Source: Sneathiella sp. HT1-7 (lineage in GTDB: Bacteria > Pseudomonadota > Alphaproteobacteria > Sneathiellales > Sneathiellaceae). Taken from it: a DNA stretch of 64,000 nt. The notes under the pieces are model-generated. The model did not search any database and was not told the origin of the DNA. It worked only from the letters and a program-made list of their open reading frames with translations. Each line of letters begins with the position of its first letter. Within the stretch, counting starts at the first letter, position 1. Where the stretch lies: NCBI RefSeq assembly GCF_020731145.1, contig NZ_JAJFZN010000001.1, positions 310,001-374,000 on the forward strand. Direction: 5' to 3'. The position numbers and the translations under genes were made by a program. This document shows positions 1-9,711 of this stretch, one piece after another.

Positions 1-682
1 CAAGACCGGCATCAATGCACCGCAGGGTAAAAACCTCATCGGGGCCTTTTATCAACCACGTATAGTACTCGCGGATATTTCCACTCTGGACACCCTGCCG
101 CGTCGCGAGGTTCTGGCGGGTTACGCCGAAGTTGTGAAATACGGACTGCTCGGCGACTACGCATTTTTCGAATGGCTCGAAGCGAATGGTCAAAAGGTGA
201 TTGAAGGCGATACCGGCGCGCGCATATATGCGGTGGAGCAAAGCGTGAAGGCCAAAGCAGATATTGTCGCTCAGGATGAGAGAGAGTGTGGCGTCCGGGC
301 CCTTCTCAATCTTGGACACACATTCGGCCATGCGCTTGAGGCAGAGACCGGTTACGGCGCGCATCTCAATCATGGTGAAGCCGTTGCCATTGGTATGATG
401 ATGGCGGCGGAGCTTTCCGCCCAACTCGGCTTTCTCGATCGTCAGGATTGCGGGCGAATTCGCGCACATTTCAAATCTGTCGGACTGCCTGTTGCTGTCC
501 CCCAAATTGATGGCATTCTCTGGACTGCGGAAAAACTTCTCGCTCACATGCGGCAAGATAAGAAAATCAGTGGCGGCAAGATCACTCTTATTCTTATGAA
601 CGCCATTGGCGACGCTTTCAGCACAAAAACAATCGATGAATCGGATATCCTGTCACTTCTTCGACAGGAACTACAGGAATAG
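1..682 (+). CDS. aroB: 3-dehydroquinate synthase, C-terminal part
   Basis: This is the C-terminal part of 3-dehydroquinate synthase, which converts DAHP to 3-dehydroquinate in the shikimate pathway. The 5' end lies outside the window; the frame is open from base 2 and about 226 residues are present of the usual 360-370. The fragment opens with the AroB signature KTGINAPQGKNLIGAF, then EVVKYGLLGD, and has the two histidine metal-site motifs GHTFGHALE and LNHGEAVAIGM. A GTG at 134 could be mistaken for a start but lies inside the EVVKYG motif. The CNNM gene follows 9 bases after the stop, suggesting co-transcription. Confidence 0.97.
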   Translation, partial: KTGINAPQGKNLIGAFYQPRIVLADISTLDTLPRREVLAGYAEVVKYGLLGDYAFFEWLEANGQKVIEGDTGARIYAVEQSVKAKADIVAQDERECGVRALLNLGHTFGHALEAETGYGAHLNHGEAVAIGMMMAAELSAQLGFLDRQDCGRIRAHFKSVGLPVAVPQIDGILWTAEKLLAHMRQDKKISGGKITLILMNAIGDAFSTKTIDESDILSLLRQELQE

Positions 683-691
683 AATAAGGAA

Positions 692-1984
692 ATGGACACG
701 GGTGAAATAAATTTGGAATTGATCCTTCTGCCGCTCGCAATTTTTTTGCTGTTAGTGCTTTCTGCTTTCTTTTCAGGTTCGGAAACCGCACTAACCGGTG
801 CCTCCCGCGCCCGTCTGCATCAGATGGAACAATCCGGCGACCATCGGGCCGGACTTGTAAACAGGCTACGCGACAAGCATACGAAACTTATCAGTGCCAT
901 TCTGCTCGGCAATAATCTGGTCAATATTCTAGCTTCTGCCCTGGCGACAAGTATTTTCATTTCGCTGTTCGGAGATATTGGCGTTGCCTATGCGACCCTT
1001 GTCATGACCGTTCTTGTGCTGGTCTTTGCGGAGGTTTTACCAAAAACGATTGCACTCCGGCGGACAATCCCCGTCGCACTTTTTGTTGCGCCCGTGCTGC
1101 GGCCCGCGATCTTCCTCCTCTCTCCCGTGGTCTTGGGTATCAACTATATTGTCGAGGTTACCCTGAGTCTTATGGGCATTAAGGGAGGTGACGGCGACTC
1201 TGATACCTTAACGGACGCCGCGCAGGATGAGCTGCGCGGGGCAATCGAACTCCATTCCGAAGATGCCGGCGTTATCATGCATGAGCGTTACATGCTGGAT
1301 ACAATCCTCGATATGGATGAGGTGGACCTTGAAGAGATCATGGTTCATCGCAAGAATGTGGAAATGGTCGATGCAGAGAAACCAGTCCGCGAAATTATCG
1401 ATCAGGTTCTCGGGAGCCCCTTTACAAGACTGCCCCTATGGAAGAAAAATCCTGAGAATATTATCGGCATCATCCATGCGAAGGATATGCTTCGTGCCCT
1501 GATCCCTCTGGGCGGGGATTACGAGAAACTGGATATCGAATCAATCGCACTCGAAGCTTGGTTCGTGCCGGAAACCACAACCCTGCGCAGCCAGCTCAAC
1601 GCGTTTCTGGAAAGAAAAAGCCATTTCGCCCTTGTCGTCGATGAATATGGCGCGCTTATGGGGCTGGTCACGCTTGAAGATATTCTTGAGGAAATCGTTG
1701 GCGATATAGCGGACGAGCATGATCTTGCTGTAAGCGATGTCCGACTGATGAAGGACGGCAGCATCATCACAAAAGGCGATGTCACCATCCGTGACCTGAA
1801 CAGGCAGCTCAACTGGGCACTTCCCGATGAAGAGGCCGCGACGGTTGCCGGATTGGTCATCCACGAAGCACAGATTATCCCGGAAATTGGTCAAGCTTTT
1901 ATATTTCATGGGTATAAGTTTGAAATTCTCAAAAAAGATCTTAACCAGATTACCGAACTTCGAGTCACCTCTCTTGAGTTATAG
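692..1984 (+). CDS. CNNM/HlyC-CorC family membrane protein with CBS domains
   Basis: This 430-residue protein is a CNNM (DUF21) membrane protein of the HlyC/CorC group, linked in other bacteria to magnesium or cobalt transport and often annotated as hemolysin-related. About four hydrophobic segments fill residues 9-155, starting with a run of leucines and the conserved FSGSETALTGASRARL motif. A CBS pair covers roughly 210-340, including LWKKNPENIIGIIHAKDML and EYGALMGLVTLEDILEEIVGDI, and a CorC_HlyC domain forms the last 80 residues. The start at 692 follows AAGGA closely. It sits 9 bases after aroB, an arrangement common in alphaproteobacteria. The transported substrate cannot be read from sequence. 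Confidence 0.93.
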   Translation: MDTGEINLELILLPLAIFLLLVLSAFFSGSETALTGASRARLHQMEQSGDHRAGLVNRLRDKHTKLISAILLGNNLVNILASALATSIFISLFGDIGVAYATLVMTVLVLVFAEVLPKTIALRRTIPVALFVAPVLRPAIFLLSPVVLGINYIVEVTLSLMGIKGGDGDSDTLTDAAQDELRGAIELHSEDAGVIMHERYMLDTILDMDEVDLEEIMVHRKNVEMVDAEKPVREIIDQVLGSPFTRLPLWKKNPENIIGIIHAKDMLRALIPLGGDYEKLDIESIALEAWFVPETTTLRSQLNAFLERKSHFALVVDEYGALMGLVTLEDILEEIVGDIADEHDLAVSDVRLMKDGSIITKGDVTIRDLNRQLNWALPDEEAATVAGLVIHEAQIIPEIGQAFIFHGYKFEILKKDLNQITELRVTSLEL

Positions 1985-2022
1985 AATTTCTACCGGGCAG
2001 GCCAATTGGAAATTCCGCCAAT

Positions 2023-2898
2023 ATGTTTGAAATTCTCCTCAACATTATTGCTCCAGTCGTTGTAACCGCCGGGATTGGTTTTTTCTGGGCCAAGACCGGG
2101 CGCGCCTTTCATACGGAAACAGTGACCGGGCTGGTAACGAATGTCGGCTCCCCGATGCTGATTTTCTCAACGCTCGTCAAACTCGACATGGAACTTGGCG
2201 CATTCCTTGAGTTCGCGATGTTCGCTGCACTTTCAGCATTAGCTTTTTGCATCATTGGCGTCATTACACTAAAGCTCTGCCGCCTTAATATCCGCAATTA
2301 CCTACCCGGTCTGATGTTTCCGAACACAGGCAACATGGGCCTGCCGCTTTGTTTCTTCGCCTTTGGGGAGGCTGGTCTCGCGCTCGCCATTGCCGTCTTT
2401 ACCGTCTTTTCCACCCTGCAATTCACCTTCGGCATCTGGCTTTCTTCTGGGGTCAGTTCCCCCCGTCAGTTAATACGTACACCCCTGATTTATGCCGTGG
2501 TCCTCGGCCTGGGGTTAAAGGCTCTTTCCTTCCCTGTCCCGCTCTGGATCATAAATACCACCGAGCTTATTGGCAGCCTGACTATTCCCTTGATGATCCT
2601 TGCTCTGGGTGTAAGTCTTGCAAGTCTTTCTGTAAATCACATCCGGCTCGCAACCGGACTATCAGTTCTTCGACTTGCTATGGGATTTGCCGTTGGATAC
2701 GGCCTTGCCGCCCTGTTTGGGTTGGAAGGGGTCGAACGCGGGGTCCTTATCCTGGAATGCAGTATGCCGGTCGCGGTGTTCAACTATCTTTTCTCGCTTC
2801 GTTATGACCGCGCCCACAGCCATGTTGCAGGGATGGTGCTCATATCGACCTTGCTCTCCTTTATCACCCTCCCCGCGCTATTGTTCTACCTTCTTTAA
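2023..2898 (+). CDS. AEC family transporter
   Basis: A 291-residue, almost wholly hydrophobic protein of the auxin efflux carrier (AEC) family, whose bacterial members export or exchange small organic acids such as malonate or malate. About ten membrane segments can be drawn. Typical family features are the N-terminal PVVVTAGIGFFWAKTGR, the NTGNMGLPLCFFAFGEAGLA motif after segment 4, and SLTIPLMILALGVSLASL in the second half. The length is slightly shorter than the usual 300-320 but both halves look complete. It lies 38 bases after the CNNM gene on the same strand. The substrate is unknown. Confidence 0.9.
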   Translation: MFEILLNIIAPVVVTAGIGFFWAKTGRAFHTETVTGLVTNVGSPMLIFSTLVKLDMELGAFLEFAMFAALSALAFCIIGVITLKLCRLNIRNYLPGLMFPNTGNMGLPLCFFAFGEAGLALAIAVFTVFSTLQFTFGIWLSSGVSSPRQLIRTPLIYAVVLGLGLKALSFPVPLWIINTTELIGSLTIPLMILALGVSLASLSVNHIRLATGLSVLRLAMGFAVGYGLAALFGLEGVERGVLILECSMPVAVFNYLFSLRYDRAHSHVAGMVLISTLLSFITLPALLFYLL

Positions 2899-2903
2899 GA
2901 AGA

Positions 2904-3206
2904 TCAGGAGTCGAGCTTACCGGACTGACTGCGATAATGATCAAGGATGGCAGATCGTATTCGGGAAGTCCGGGAATGCTCGCGCCGCCTCTCATCGCTG
3001 TCCGCTTTACAGCAGAAATCATTGATCGACATATTTTCACGCGTGCAAATATCGCGCAGGGCCTCCCATTCGATTTCCTCCAGCCTGATACTGGTCCGAT
3101 GCGTCTGACCTGAAACGGGATCAATGATTGAAATATTACGATTGACGAGGGATTGGCTTATCTGGGTCACGTTAGGGCTCCTGTTGATGCTCTTATAAGT
3201 TGCCAT
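2904..3206 (-). CDS. Ribbon-helix-helix domain protein
   Basis: A 100-residue protein with a ribbon-helix-helix DNA-binding domain of the alphaproteobacterial RHH_4 type. The recognisable core is RTSIRLEEIEWEALRDICTRE followed by MSINDFC, around residues 37-65; the C-terminal part is arginine-rich. Such proteins are presumed small DNA-binding regulators of unknown targets. It is convergent with the AEC gene, with only 5 bases between stops, and lies downstream of the BolA gene on the same strand. The ATG at 3206 has no strong Shine-Dalgarno sequence, so the start is the least certain part. Confidence 0.8.
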   Translation of the reverse strand: MATYKSINRSPNVTQISQSLVNRNISIIDPVSGQTHRTSIRLEEIEWEALRDICTRENMSINDFCCKADSDERRREHSRTSRIRSAILDHYRSQSGKLDS

Positions 3207-3301
3207 ATTTTTTTATAAACTCTCAAAAAGAGCATATAGGGGCGTGCCAAAATTGTTCAACAGTTTTTTCTGATGCTTTTATCTTATCTCGAATAGCGAC
3301 G

Positions 3302-3559
3302 TTACGATCTTACGTTCAGTGCCAGCGCGTGAATATCTGTCTTAAGCTCCTCCGAAAGGACATCATACACAGCCCGTTGGCTGGCAACGCGGGACATCCC
3401 CTTAAATTTCTCCGCGGTTATTTCCACCCGGAAATGGCTTTCCCCTTGAGGGCGAGCCCCTGCATGGCCCGCGTGCAGATGCGATTCGTCAACGACAACA
3501 AGGCTGGTTGGGGAAAACGCCTCTTTGAGCTTATTTTCTATGGTTGCTGCGACTGACAT
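3302..3559 (-). CDS. BolA family protein
   Basis: An 85-residue BolA-family protein. BolA proteins bind monothiol glutaredoxins and 2Fe-2S clusters and act in iron-sulfur trafficking or as transcription factors. The protein shows the family pattern: IENKLKEAFSPTSLVVVDESHLHAGHAG, with the histidine region used in cluster binding, then SHFRVEITAEKFKGMSRVASQRAVYDVL and a short C-terminal helix containing IHALALNVRS. It is divergent from the J-domain gene. BolA next to a J-domain protein and cobST is a recurring alphaproteobacterial arrangement. Confidence 0.92.
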   Translation of the reverse strand: MSVAATIENKLKEAFSPTSLVVVDESHLHAGHAGARPQGESHFRVEITAEKFKGMSRVASQRAVYDVLSEELKTDIHALALNVRS

Positions 3560-3781
3560 TATGCCTGCATTCCTTACTATCTTGATGTAACACCGTACTG
3601 ACAGTCTTATAGCAAATTTTTACGCTACGTATCGATTGCGTAGAATATTTTTTCTGGGTGCTTGGTGTCAAAACACCTCTACAGGTGAATGTTGCCCAAT
3701 TACCGTCGTCACGGAGTTAAAAAACGACTCCTTTTCGACCCCGGCCTTGCTATGGGAGCAGGCAACACCCATAATTGTCAA

Positions 3782-4372
3782 ATGTCGAAGAATAGAGAAA
3801 TACCACTTGATGATGACGCCCCGGAACCGTTCAACAGGCAGTGCGAACATGAGGATTGTTTCGAGACGGGAGAATTTAGGGCGCCGAAGGCACGGCTGCT
3901 TGATCGAGGAAACCCGGCAGATTATCAGTGGTTCTGTCTTGCGCATATCCGTGAATTCAATAAATCATGGAATTTCTTTGACGGCATGTCGGCGGAAGAA
4001 GTCCTTCGCTACAAGGATGAGGATATTACCGGCCATCGCCCAACCTGGAAACTAGGTACCCGCACAGCAAGTTCGCGCGACGAATATCGCTATAATGATC
4101 CGTTCGATTTTCGTGACGATATGGGGGCTTCGGAAAAGGCCTCTGCTAAATCCCGTGCAAACGGTCATCCGGAAATGGATCCAAAGGAACGAGAGGCACT
4201 TGCCGTCTTGAATTTACATCCCGGAAGCAGTCTCGAACAAATCAAGCGCAGACATAAGCAACTTGCAAAAAAATACCACCCTGATATCCGTGGTGGTGAT
4301 AAAAAGGCTGAAGAAATACTAAAAAACATCAATCAGGCCTATACACATTTGCGATCTTGCGCTAACTCGTAA
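3782..4372 (+). CDS. J-domain (DnaJ-like) protein
   Basis: A 196-residue protein ending in a J domain that would recruit and stimulate an Hsp70 (DnaK). The J domain fills about residues 130-193: LGxx-like entry at [28 protein letters not shown], with the essential HPD tripeptide, then [12 protein letters not shown]. The N-terminal 100 residues contain cysteine/histidine pairs ([10 protein letters not shown] and [10 protein letters not shown]) that could bind a metal ion. The start at 3782 (MSKNREI) is chosen over an upstream in-frame ATG at 3689 because family similarity begins there. It lies 49 bases before cobS and may assist folding or assembly of the cobaltochelatase; that role is inferred from context. 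Confidence 0.88.
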   Translation: MSKNREIPLDDDAPEPFNRQCEHEDCFETGEFRAPKARLLDRGNPADYQWFCLAHIREFNKSWNFFDGMSAEEVLRYKDEDITGHRPTWKLGTRTASSRDEYRYNDPFDFRDDMGASEKASAKSRANGHPEMDPKEREALAVLNLHPGSSLEQIKRRHKQLAKKYHPDIRGGDKKAEEILKNINQAYTHLRSCANS

Positions 4373-4421
4373 GCTTGCCCGTAAAAGAAACACCACAAAT
4401 TGTGACACGGAACTACATTTT

Positions 4422-5423
4422 ATGACGTCCTTAGAACTTGCCGGTGAAACGCCGGAAATAAAAATTGATTTGCCCGATACGAAGGTTTCCGTTCGGGAAG
4501 TTTTTAAAATTGATAGTGACCTGGAAGTTCCGGCCTTCAGCGTGACGACCGACCGCGTGCCCGATCTCGATCCGGCCTATGTTTTCGATCACGACACCAC
4601 GCTCGCGATTTTGGCAGGATTTGCCTATAATCGCCGCGTGATGGTGCAGGGATATCATGGTACCGGGAAATCCACCCATATCGAACAAGTCGCCGCACGT
4701 CTGAACTGGCCTTGTGTCCGGATTAACCTCGACAGCCATATTTCACGTATCGATCTGATTGGCAAGGATGCCATTGTCCTGCGCGACGGCAAGCAGGTAA
4801 CAGAGTTTCGCGAAGGGATTCTCCCTTGGGCGCTACAGTCACCAACAGCGATTGTCTTCGATGAATATGACGCCGGGCGTCCGGACGTCATGTTCGTGAT
4901 CCAGCGCGTTCTGGAAGTTGAAGGCAAACTAACCCTCCTCGACCAGAACAGAGTTATACGCCCTCATCCGGCATTCCGGATGTTTTCGACGACGAACACC
5001 GTAGGTCTTGGCGACACAACCGGTCTATATCACGGCACCCAGCAATTGAACCAGGGCCAGATGGACCGCTGGAATATTGTAACAACATTGAATTACCTGC
5101 CGGAAGATACCGAAAACGAAATCGTACTCGCGAAACTGCCAGGCTATGATAATGAAGAAGGCCGCAAGAAAATCCGTGCCATGGTAGCCTGCGCAGATCT
5201 TAGTCGGGCCGGCTTTATCGCTGGCGACATCTCCACCGTAATGAGCCCAAGAACTGTGATTACATGGGCTGAAAATGCTCAGATTTTTGGAGACGTTGGC
5301 TTCGCCTTCCGTGTGACCTTCCTCAATAAATGCGATGAAATGGAACGGCCAATAGTTGCCGAATATTATCAACGCAGCTTTGGTGAAGAACTCCCTGAAT
5401 CCGCTGCCAATATCGTCGCGTAA
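4422..5423 (+). CDS. cobS: Aerobic cobaltochelatase subunit CobS
   Basis: CobS is the AAA+ ATPase subunit of the aerobic CobNST cobaltochelatase, which inserts cobalt into hydrogenobyrinate diamide during vitamin B12 synthesis. The 333-residue protein has the N-terminal CobS extension, a Walker A motif GYHGTGKS at 77-84, a Walker B AIVFDEYD at 143-150, and a sensor segment [12 protein letters not shown] with the [19 protein letters not shown] insert typical of CobS. Length matches the family. cobT follows after 8 bases, so the two are almost certainly co-translated. CobN, the large chelating subunit, is not in this window. Confidence 0.96.
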   Translation: MTSLELAGETPEIKIDLPDTKVSVREVFKIDSDLEVPAFSVTTDRVPDLDPAYVFDHDTTLAILAGFAYNRRVMVQGYHGTGKSTHIEQVAARLNWPCVRINLDSHISRIDLIGKDAIVLRDGKQVTEFREGILPWALQSPTAIVFDEYDAGRPDVMFVIQRVLEVEGKLTLLDQNRVIRPHPAFRMFSTTNTVGLGDTTGLYHGTQQLNQGQMDRWNIVTTLNYLPEDTENEIVLAKLPGYDNEEGRKKIRAMVACADLSRAGFIAGDISTVMSPRTVITWAENAQIFGDVGFAFRVTFLNKCDEMERPIVAEYYQRSFGEELPESAANIVA

Positions 5424-5431
5424 GCGCTCCC

Positions 5432-7300
5432 GTGGCCTTTATCAAAAATAAGGAGCCTGCGGCAGAGCCCTTTAAGCGCGCCGTCACCGCCACCATGCGG
5501 GCGATGTCACACGAGAAGGAACTTGAAGTTGTCTATGGCAATGACGCACCGGGGATGAGCGGTGATCGCGCGCGCCTGCCAAACCCGGCAAAAGACCTCC
5601 CGGCAGAGGATATTCGCCTCGTGCGCGGGCTCGCCGACAGTATCGCCCTTCGTAAACGCTATCACGACGACGGTATGCATGCGCGTTATGCCCCGGAAGG
5701 CGGCGACGCCAAGGCTGTATTTGATGCAATTGAACAGGCTCGGGTGGAAGCCATTGGCGCAGGCCGGATGAAAGGCGTTGCCGACAATCTTTTTAACCGC
5801 CTCGATAACCATTGTAAGGAAAGCGGCTTTGACCGCATTTATGATAAGGCTGACGCCCCAATTTCAGAGGTTCTTGGGCTTCTCGCCCGAGAAAAGCTGG
5901 CCAACATACCTGTCCCTGAGAGCGCCCGAAACATGGTTGACCTCTGGCGCGCCGAGATTGAAGAAAAAAGCGGCGACGATTTTACTGATATGCTCGACGC
6001 CATTGCAAGCCAGAAAGAGTTTGCGAGTGCGGCACGGAAACTCCTTAAAGATCTCGACCTGATCGACGATGCTGAGGGCGAGTTTTCCGACGAGGATGAC
6101 AGCGGAGACGGTGATGAAGGCGAACAGCAACCAGATGCTGAGAGCAGCGGCTCCGAAAGTGATGATGAGGCGCAAGACGCCAGCGCCGCCGAGGATGCGG
6201 ATACGCAAGAAGGCGCCGGTGAAGACGGCACCGATACCGAAGCGGGCGAAAGCGCCGATATGGAAGCAACAAGCACCGGCGAAGATGCGGGCCGTGACAG
6301 CCGCCCGGTTTACCCTGATGACTTCCGCAATTCACCGGAGGCTGCCGCCTATAAAGCATACACCACCGAATTCGATGAAGTCATTCAGGCGGGGGACTTA
6401 TGTGAACCGGGAGAACTCGCCAGACTTCGCCAGCAGCTCGATCAACAGCTAACCAACATGCATAGCCTGGTCAGCAAACTGGCCAACCGGCTGCAACGCA
6501 AACTTCTTGCGCAACAGAACCGTTCCTGGGAATTTGACCTGGAGGAAGGCATTCTGGATGCTGCGCGTCTTTCCCGCGTGGTTGTCGATCCGCAACTCCC
6601 GCTTTCCTTCAAGGTGGAGCAAGATACGAATTTCCGCGATACGGTTGTCACGCTGCTGATCGATAACTCCGGCTCCATGCGCGGAAGGCCGATCTCAGTT
6701 GCGGCGATGTGCGCCGATGTACTCGCCCGCACGCTGGAGCGGTGCTCGGTCAAGGTCGAGATTCTCGGTTTTACGACCCGCGCCTGGAAGGGTGGTCAGT
6801 CACGTGAAAAATGGCTTGAACAGGGGAAGGAGGCAAACCCTGGTCGCCTCAATGATCTCCGTCACATCGTTTATAAATCGGCCGACTACCCCTATCGCCG
6901 CGCCCGTCAAGCACTTGGCTTGATGCTACGCGAAGGGCTGCTAAAAGAGAATATCGACGGGGAAGGTCTGTTATGGGCCCACAACCGTCTGCTCGGCCGG
7001 CCAGAGCAACGACGCATCCTGATGGTAATCTCCGATGGTGCACCAGTGGATGACAGCACGCTGTCAGTCAATCCAGGCAATTACCTCGACAAGCATCTGC
7101 GCGAGGTAATCAAATGGATTGAAACGCGCTCCCCGGTCGAATTAATTGCCATCGGCATCGGCCATGACGTCACGCGCTATTATCAACAAGCCGTTACCAT
7201 CATCGATGCCGAACAATTAGGCGGCGTTATGATGGAACAACTTGCCGATCTTTTTGACGAGCAGAAGCGCACAACGCGGAAAAAATCCGACCGCTGGTAG
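5432..7300 (+). CDS. cobT: Aerobic cobaltochelatase subunit CobT
   Basis: CobT (622 residues) is the von Willebrand A partner of CobS in the aerobic cobaltochelatase; CobS and CobT form a hexameric chaperone-like complex that powers CobN. Visible parts are an alpha-helical N-terminal region, a very acidic low-complexity linker at about 213-290 (runs of D, E, S and G), and a C-terminal vWA domain with an intact MIDAS motif D411-N-S413-G-S415. Translation starts at a GTG 8 bases after the cobS stop; no ATG alternative preserves the N-terminus. Length agrees with CobT of other alphaproteobacteria. Confidence 0.95.
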   Translation: MAFIKNKEPAAEPFKRAVTATMRAMSHEKELEVVYGNDAPGMSGDRARLPNPAKDLPAEDIRLVRGLADSIALRKRYHDDGMHARYAPEGGDAKAVFDAIEQARVEAIGAGRMKGVADNLFNRLDNHCKESGFDRIYDKADAPISEVLGLLAREKLANIPVPESARNMVDLWRAEIEEKSGDDFTDMLDAIASQKEFASAARKLLKDLDLIDDAEGEFSDEDDSGDGDEGEQQPDAESSGSESDDEAQDASAAEDADTQEGAGEDGTDTEAGESADMEATSTGEDAGRDSRPVYPDDFRNSPEAAAYKAYTTEFDEVIQAGDLCEPGELARLRQQLDQQLTNMHSLVSKLANRLQRKLLAQQNRSWEFDLEEGILDAARLSRVVVDPQLPLSFKVEQDTNFRDTVVTLLIDNSGSMRGRPISVAAMCADVLARTLERCSVKVEILGFTTRAWKGGQSREKWLEQGKEANPGRLNDLRHIVYKSADYPYRRARQALGLMLREGLLKENIDGEGLLWAHNRLLGRPEQRRILMVISDGAPVDDSTLSVNPGNYLDKHLREVIKWIETRSPVELIAIGIGHDVTRYYQQAVTIIDAEQLGGVMMEQLADLFDEQKRTTRKKSDRW

Positions 7301-7307
7301 AGCTTTC

Positions 7308-8075
7308 CTAACCCCTTAGGTTCTTCTTGAAAAACTCAAGACTACGTTTCCAGGCTAGCTGTGCATCCGCCTGGTCATAACGGCCGCCTGACGGGTTTGC
7401 GAATGCATGGTCCGCATCGTACCAGAAGACTTCCGGTGCTGGCTCCCCTGCGAGCTTCATCTGCTCCACAAAGCCGTCAACCATTGCCTTGTTGATCCAT
7501 TGATCCTTTTCGGCAAAATGGCCCATAACCGGTCCTTTAAGGACCTTTAACTGGTCTGCGGTCCGTTCAACACTACCGTAATAAACAATTGTCGCCTCGG
7601 TCGGAGCCGCTATGGAAGCGTTCAGTGCCCAGCCGCCGCCAAAGCACCAACCGATAGTTCCAAGACTATCCGTGGTTTTTTCATTCGCACGTGCCCATGA
7701 AATCCATTTTTCAAGCGTTTCTGTTGCGTCGGCAGGTTTGACAGCCTTCATATACTGCCCGGCCTCTTCACGGGTTGTGCCGACATTACCGCCATAAAGG
7801 TCGACCGCTACGGCGACATATCCTTCCCGGGCAAGTTCTGCTGCAACCGCCTTGATCTGGTCATTGAGGCCCCACCATTCATGAACGAGAAGAACGGCTG
7901 GTGCCGGTGTTACCTCCGGATAGATGACGGAGGCCGTTACTGATTGCCCGCCATCAAGCTTAATGGTCACATCTTCCGTCATGTCAGCGGCTGCTCTCGC
8001 GAGCAATGGATCCGCCAGAATTGCCGCCAACGGTAAAGTTGCCGCGCCTTTTACGATATCACGTCGTGCATACAT
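7308..8075 (-). CDS. Dienelactone hydrolase family protein, exported
   Basis: A 255-residue alpha/beta hydrolase of the dienelactone hydrolase family. The catalytic triad can be read as C144 in GWCFGGG, D191 in HFAEKDQW and H223 in YDADHAF. The N-terminus MYARRDIVKGAATLPLAAIL resembles a twin-arginine signal, with cleavage likely after LARA near residue 28, so the enzyme is probably periplasmic. The natural substrate is unknown; family members hydrolyse lactones and esters. It is convergent with cobT (7 bases between stops) and downstream of the rpmB terminator, so it appears to be an independent unit. Confidence 0.9.
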   Translation of the reverse strand: MYARRDIVKGAATLPLAAILADPLLARAAADMTEDVTIKLDGGQSVTASVIYPEVTPAPAVLLVHEWWGLNDQIKAVAAELAREGYVAVAVDLYGGNVGTTREEAGQYMKAVKPADATETLEKWISWARANEKTTDSLGTIGWCFGGGWALNASIAAPTEATIVYYGSVERTADQLKVLKGPVMGHFAEKDQWINKAMVDGFVEQMKLAGEPAPEVFWYDADHAFANPSGGRYDQADAQLAWKRSLEFFKKNLRG

Positions 8076-8151
8076 CTAAATTTCCCCTATTGAAAAGCCG
8101 ATCAGGATCCTTTTTAGATAGGACGCGCAATTCAGGAGGCAAATTTGACAT

Positions 8152-8180
8152 AAAAAAACGGGTGAGGAAAACTCACCCGT
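8152..8180 (-). terminator. Intrinsic terminator of rpmB
   Basis: A nine-base-pair GC-rich hairpin (ACGGGTGAG at 8158-8166 pairing with CTCACCCGT at 8172-8180, five-base loop) is followed on the minus strand by a run of seven T. It lies 28 bases after the rpmB stop codon and fits a Rho-independent terminator for rpmB. Confidence 0.9.
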
Positions 8181-8208
8181 TTATCTTTTCTTGATCTTCA
8201 GATCAGAT

Positions 8209-8496
8209 TTATGCGGAAGCTGCCGCTTTCTTGATCTCGCGCTTAACCCGCTGGGCCTGCAGCGACAGATTTGTGTCACGCGCCTTCAGCAGGAATTTGT
8301 CCAGACCGCCATTATGTTCAACAGATCGTAGCGCCGATGCCGACACTTTCATGTTGAAGGAGCGACCAAGTGCCTCGGACATCAAGCGGACTTCCTGCAC
8401 ATTCGGCAAAAACCGGCGACGGGTTCTATTTTTGGCGTGGCTGACATTATTACCCGCCTGAACACCTTTACCTGTCAATTCGCAACGACGTGCCAT
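8209..8496 (-). CDS. rpmB: 50S ribosomal protein L28
   Basis: Ribosomal protein L28 of the large subunit, 95 residues. It begins [21 protein letters not shown], followed by [13 protein letters not shown] and the [19 protein letters not shown] segment, all standard for alphaproteobacterial L28. It has a strong terminator downstream and a short upstream leader (8497-8607) carrying a small CCGGCG hairpin at 8529-8545 of unknown role. It is encoded alone, as is usual in this class. Confidence 0.98.
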   Translation of the reverse strand: MARRCELTGKGVQAGNNVSHAKNRTRRRFLPNVQEVRLMSEALGRSFNMKVSASALRSVEHNGGLDKFLLKARDTNLSLQAQRVKREIKKAAASA

Positions 8497-8607
8497 CCTG
8501 GACCTCTTTAACCAATTAAATAGGAATGCCGGCGCAAAACGCCGGACGTGAGGACGCTATTTAAGGAATGACGGCGCATCCGTCAAGCATATTAGGCCGT
8601 TATCTGC

Positions 8608-9609
8608 CTATTTTCCCAAAAAGATTTCCAAGAGCTTCTCTGCGGCGGCTGTGGGCGCAATTTGCGCGGCCTTTACATCCGCTTCCATCTTTTTAATGCG
8701 CGCGGCCACAGCCTCATGGCTCTTGAATCGCGTCATCAGGGAATCACCCAGCTCAGACCACATCCAGGCAACCGCCTGCTCTCGTCTCTGTTCGGTGAGT
8801 TCGTCGTCTTCGCCGCGCGCCTCGCGATAATTCGTGATCGTATCCCAAAGTTTGTCGATCCCGACTTTATTCAGCGCAGAAACCATCAGGACTTTCGGTT
8901 TCCAGTTCTTGCTTTTTGGACGCATCAAGCCAATTGCGCCTTTATATTCCGCTGCTGCCCGCGCCGCTGCTGCTTTCAAGTCTCCATCTGCCTTGTTGAT
9001 AACAACAATGTCTGCGAGTTCCATCACGCCGCGCTTGATTCCCTGTAATTCATCCCCGCCCGCGGGCGCAAGAAGAAGAAGGAACACGTCAACCATTTCC
9101 GCCACGGTGGTTTCGGATTGCCCGACACCGACTGTCTCAATCAGGATAACATCAAATCCCGCCGCCTCGGTCAGCAGCATGGCCTCCCGTGTGCGTCGCG
9201 CAACACCGCCAAGCGAACCGCCAGAGGGCGATGGCCGGATAAAGGCGTTCGGGTCACGGACCAGCTCTTCCATCCGCGTCTTATCTCCCAAGATAGAGCC
9301 GCCGCTCCGCTGGGAGGATGGATCGATGGTCAGTACAGCAACTTTATGCCCCGCACCTGTCAAAAGTTTGCCAAAGGTTTCGATAAAGGTGGATTTACCA
9401 ACACCCGGGGTACCCGATATCCCAATCCGGATAGAATTACCTGTGGACGGGAGGATCAGGTTGAGCAGTGCCTGCGCTGTAGCCCGATGATCATCCCGCA
9501 CGGATTCCACGAGTGTAATAGCCCGCGCGAGCGCCCGCCGATCTCCCTGCCGTAATTTCTCAGCTATTCTCTCGGCATCCGCCGCTATTTTTTCGCCCGT
9601 TTCATTCAT
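8608..9609 (-). CDS. meaB: Methylmalonyl-CoA mutase-associated GTPase MeaB
   Basis: MeaB is the G3E-family GTPase that protects methylmalonyl-CoA mutase and gates adenosylcobalamin loading. The 333-residue protein has a P-loop GTPGVGKS at 66-73, the GSILGDKTRM and RPSPSGGSLGGVARRTREAM segments, a Walker B-like ETVGVGQSE, and the guanine-specificity motif NKADG. The ATG at 9609 is chosen; an in-frame GTG at 9660 would add 17 residues, and neither has a clear Shine-Dalgarno sequence. The mutase lies about 2.6 kb away on the same strand rather than directly adjacent, but both are clearly one functional unit. Confidence 0.94.
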   Translation of the reverse strand: MNETGEKIAADAERIAEKLRQGDRRALARAITLVESVRDDHRATAQALLNLILPSTGNSIRIGISGTPGVGKSTFIETFGKLLTGAGHKVAVLTIDPSSQRSGGSILGDKTRMEELVRDPNAFIRPSPSGGSLGGVARRTREAMLLTEAAGFDVILIETVGVGQSETTVAEMVDVFLLLLAPAGGDELQGIKRGVMELADIVVINKADGDLKAAAARAAAEYKGAIGLMRPKSKNWKPKVLMVSALNKVGIDKLWDTITNYREARGEDDELTEQRREQAVAWMWSELGDSLMTRFKSHEAVAARIKKMEADVKAAQIAPTAAAEKLLEIFLGK

Positions 9610-9711
9610 AGACTTGGGTATGGGAAAATCCCGCGCCTGCGTCAAGTCAATTGAAAGCACTATCGGAATTTAACGGAAGGCCCTAATCTAGATACAAAGG
9701 ATGAGTAAAAG

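Noticed and set aside
8529-8545. CCGGCG hairpin in the rpmB leader as an L28 autoregulatory element or meaB terminator
   Set aside because: The hairpin is short and has no T-run; nothing ties it to either function.
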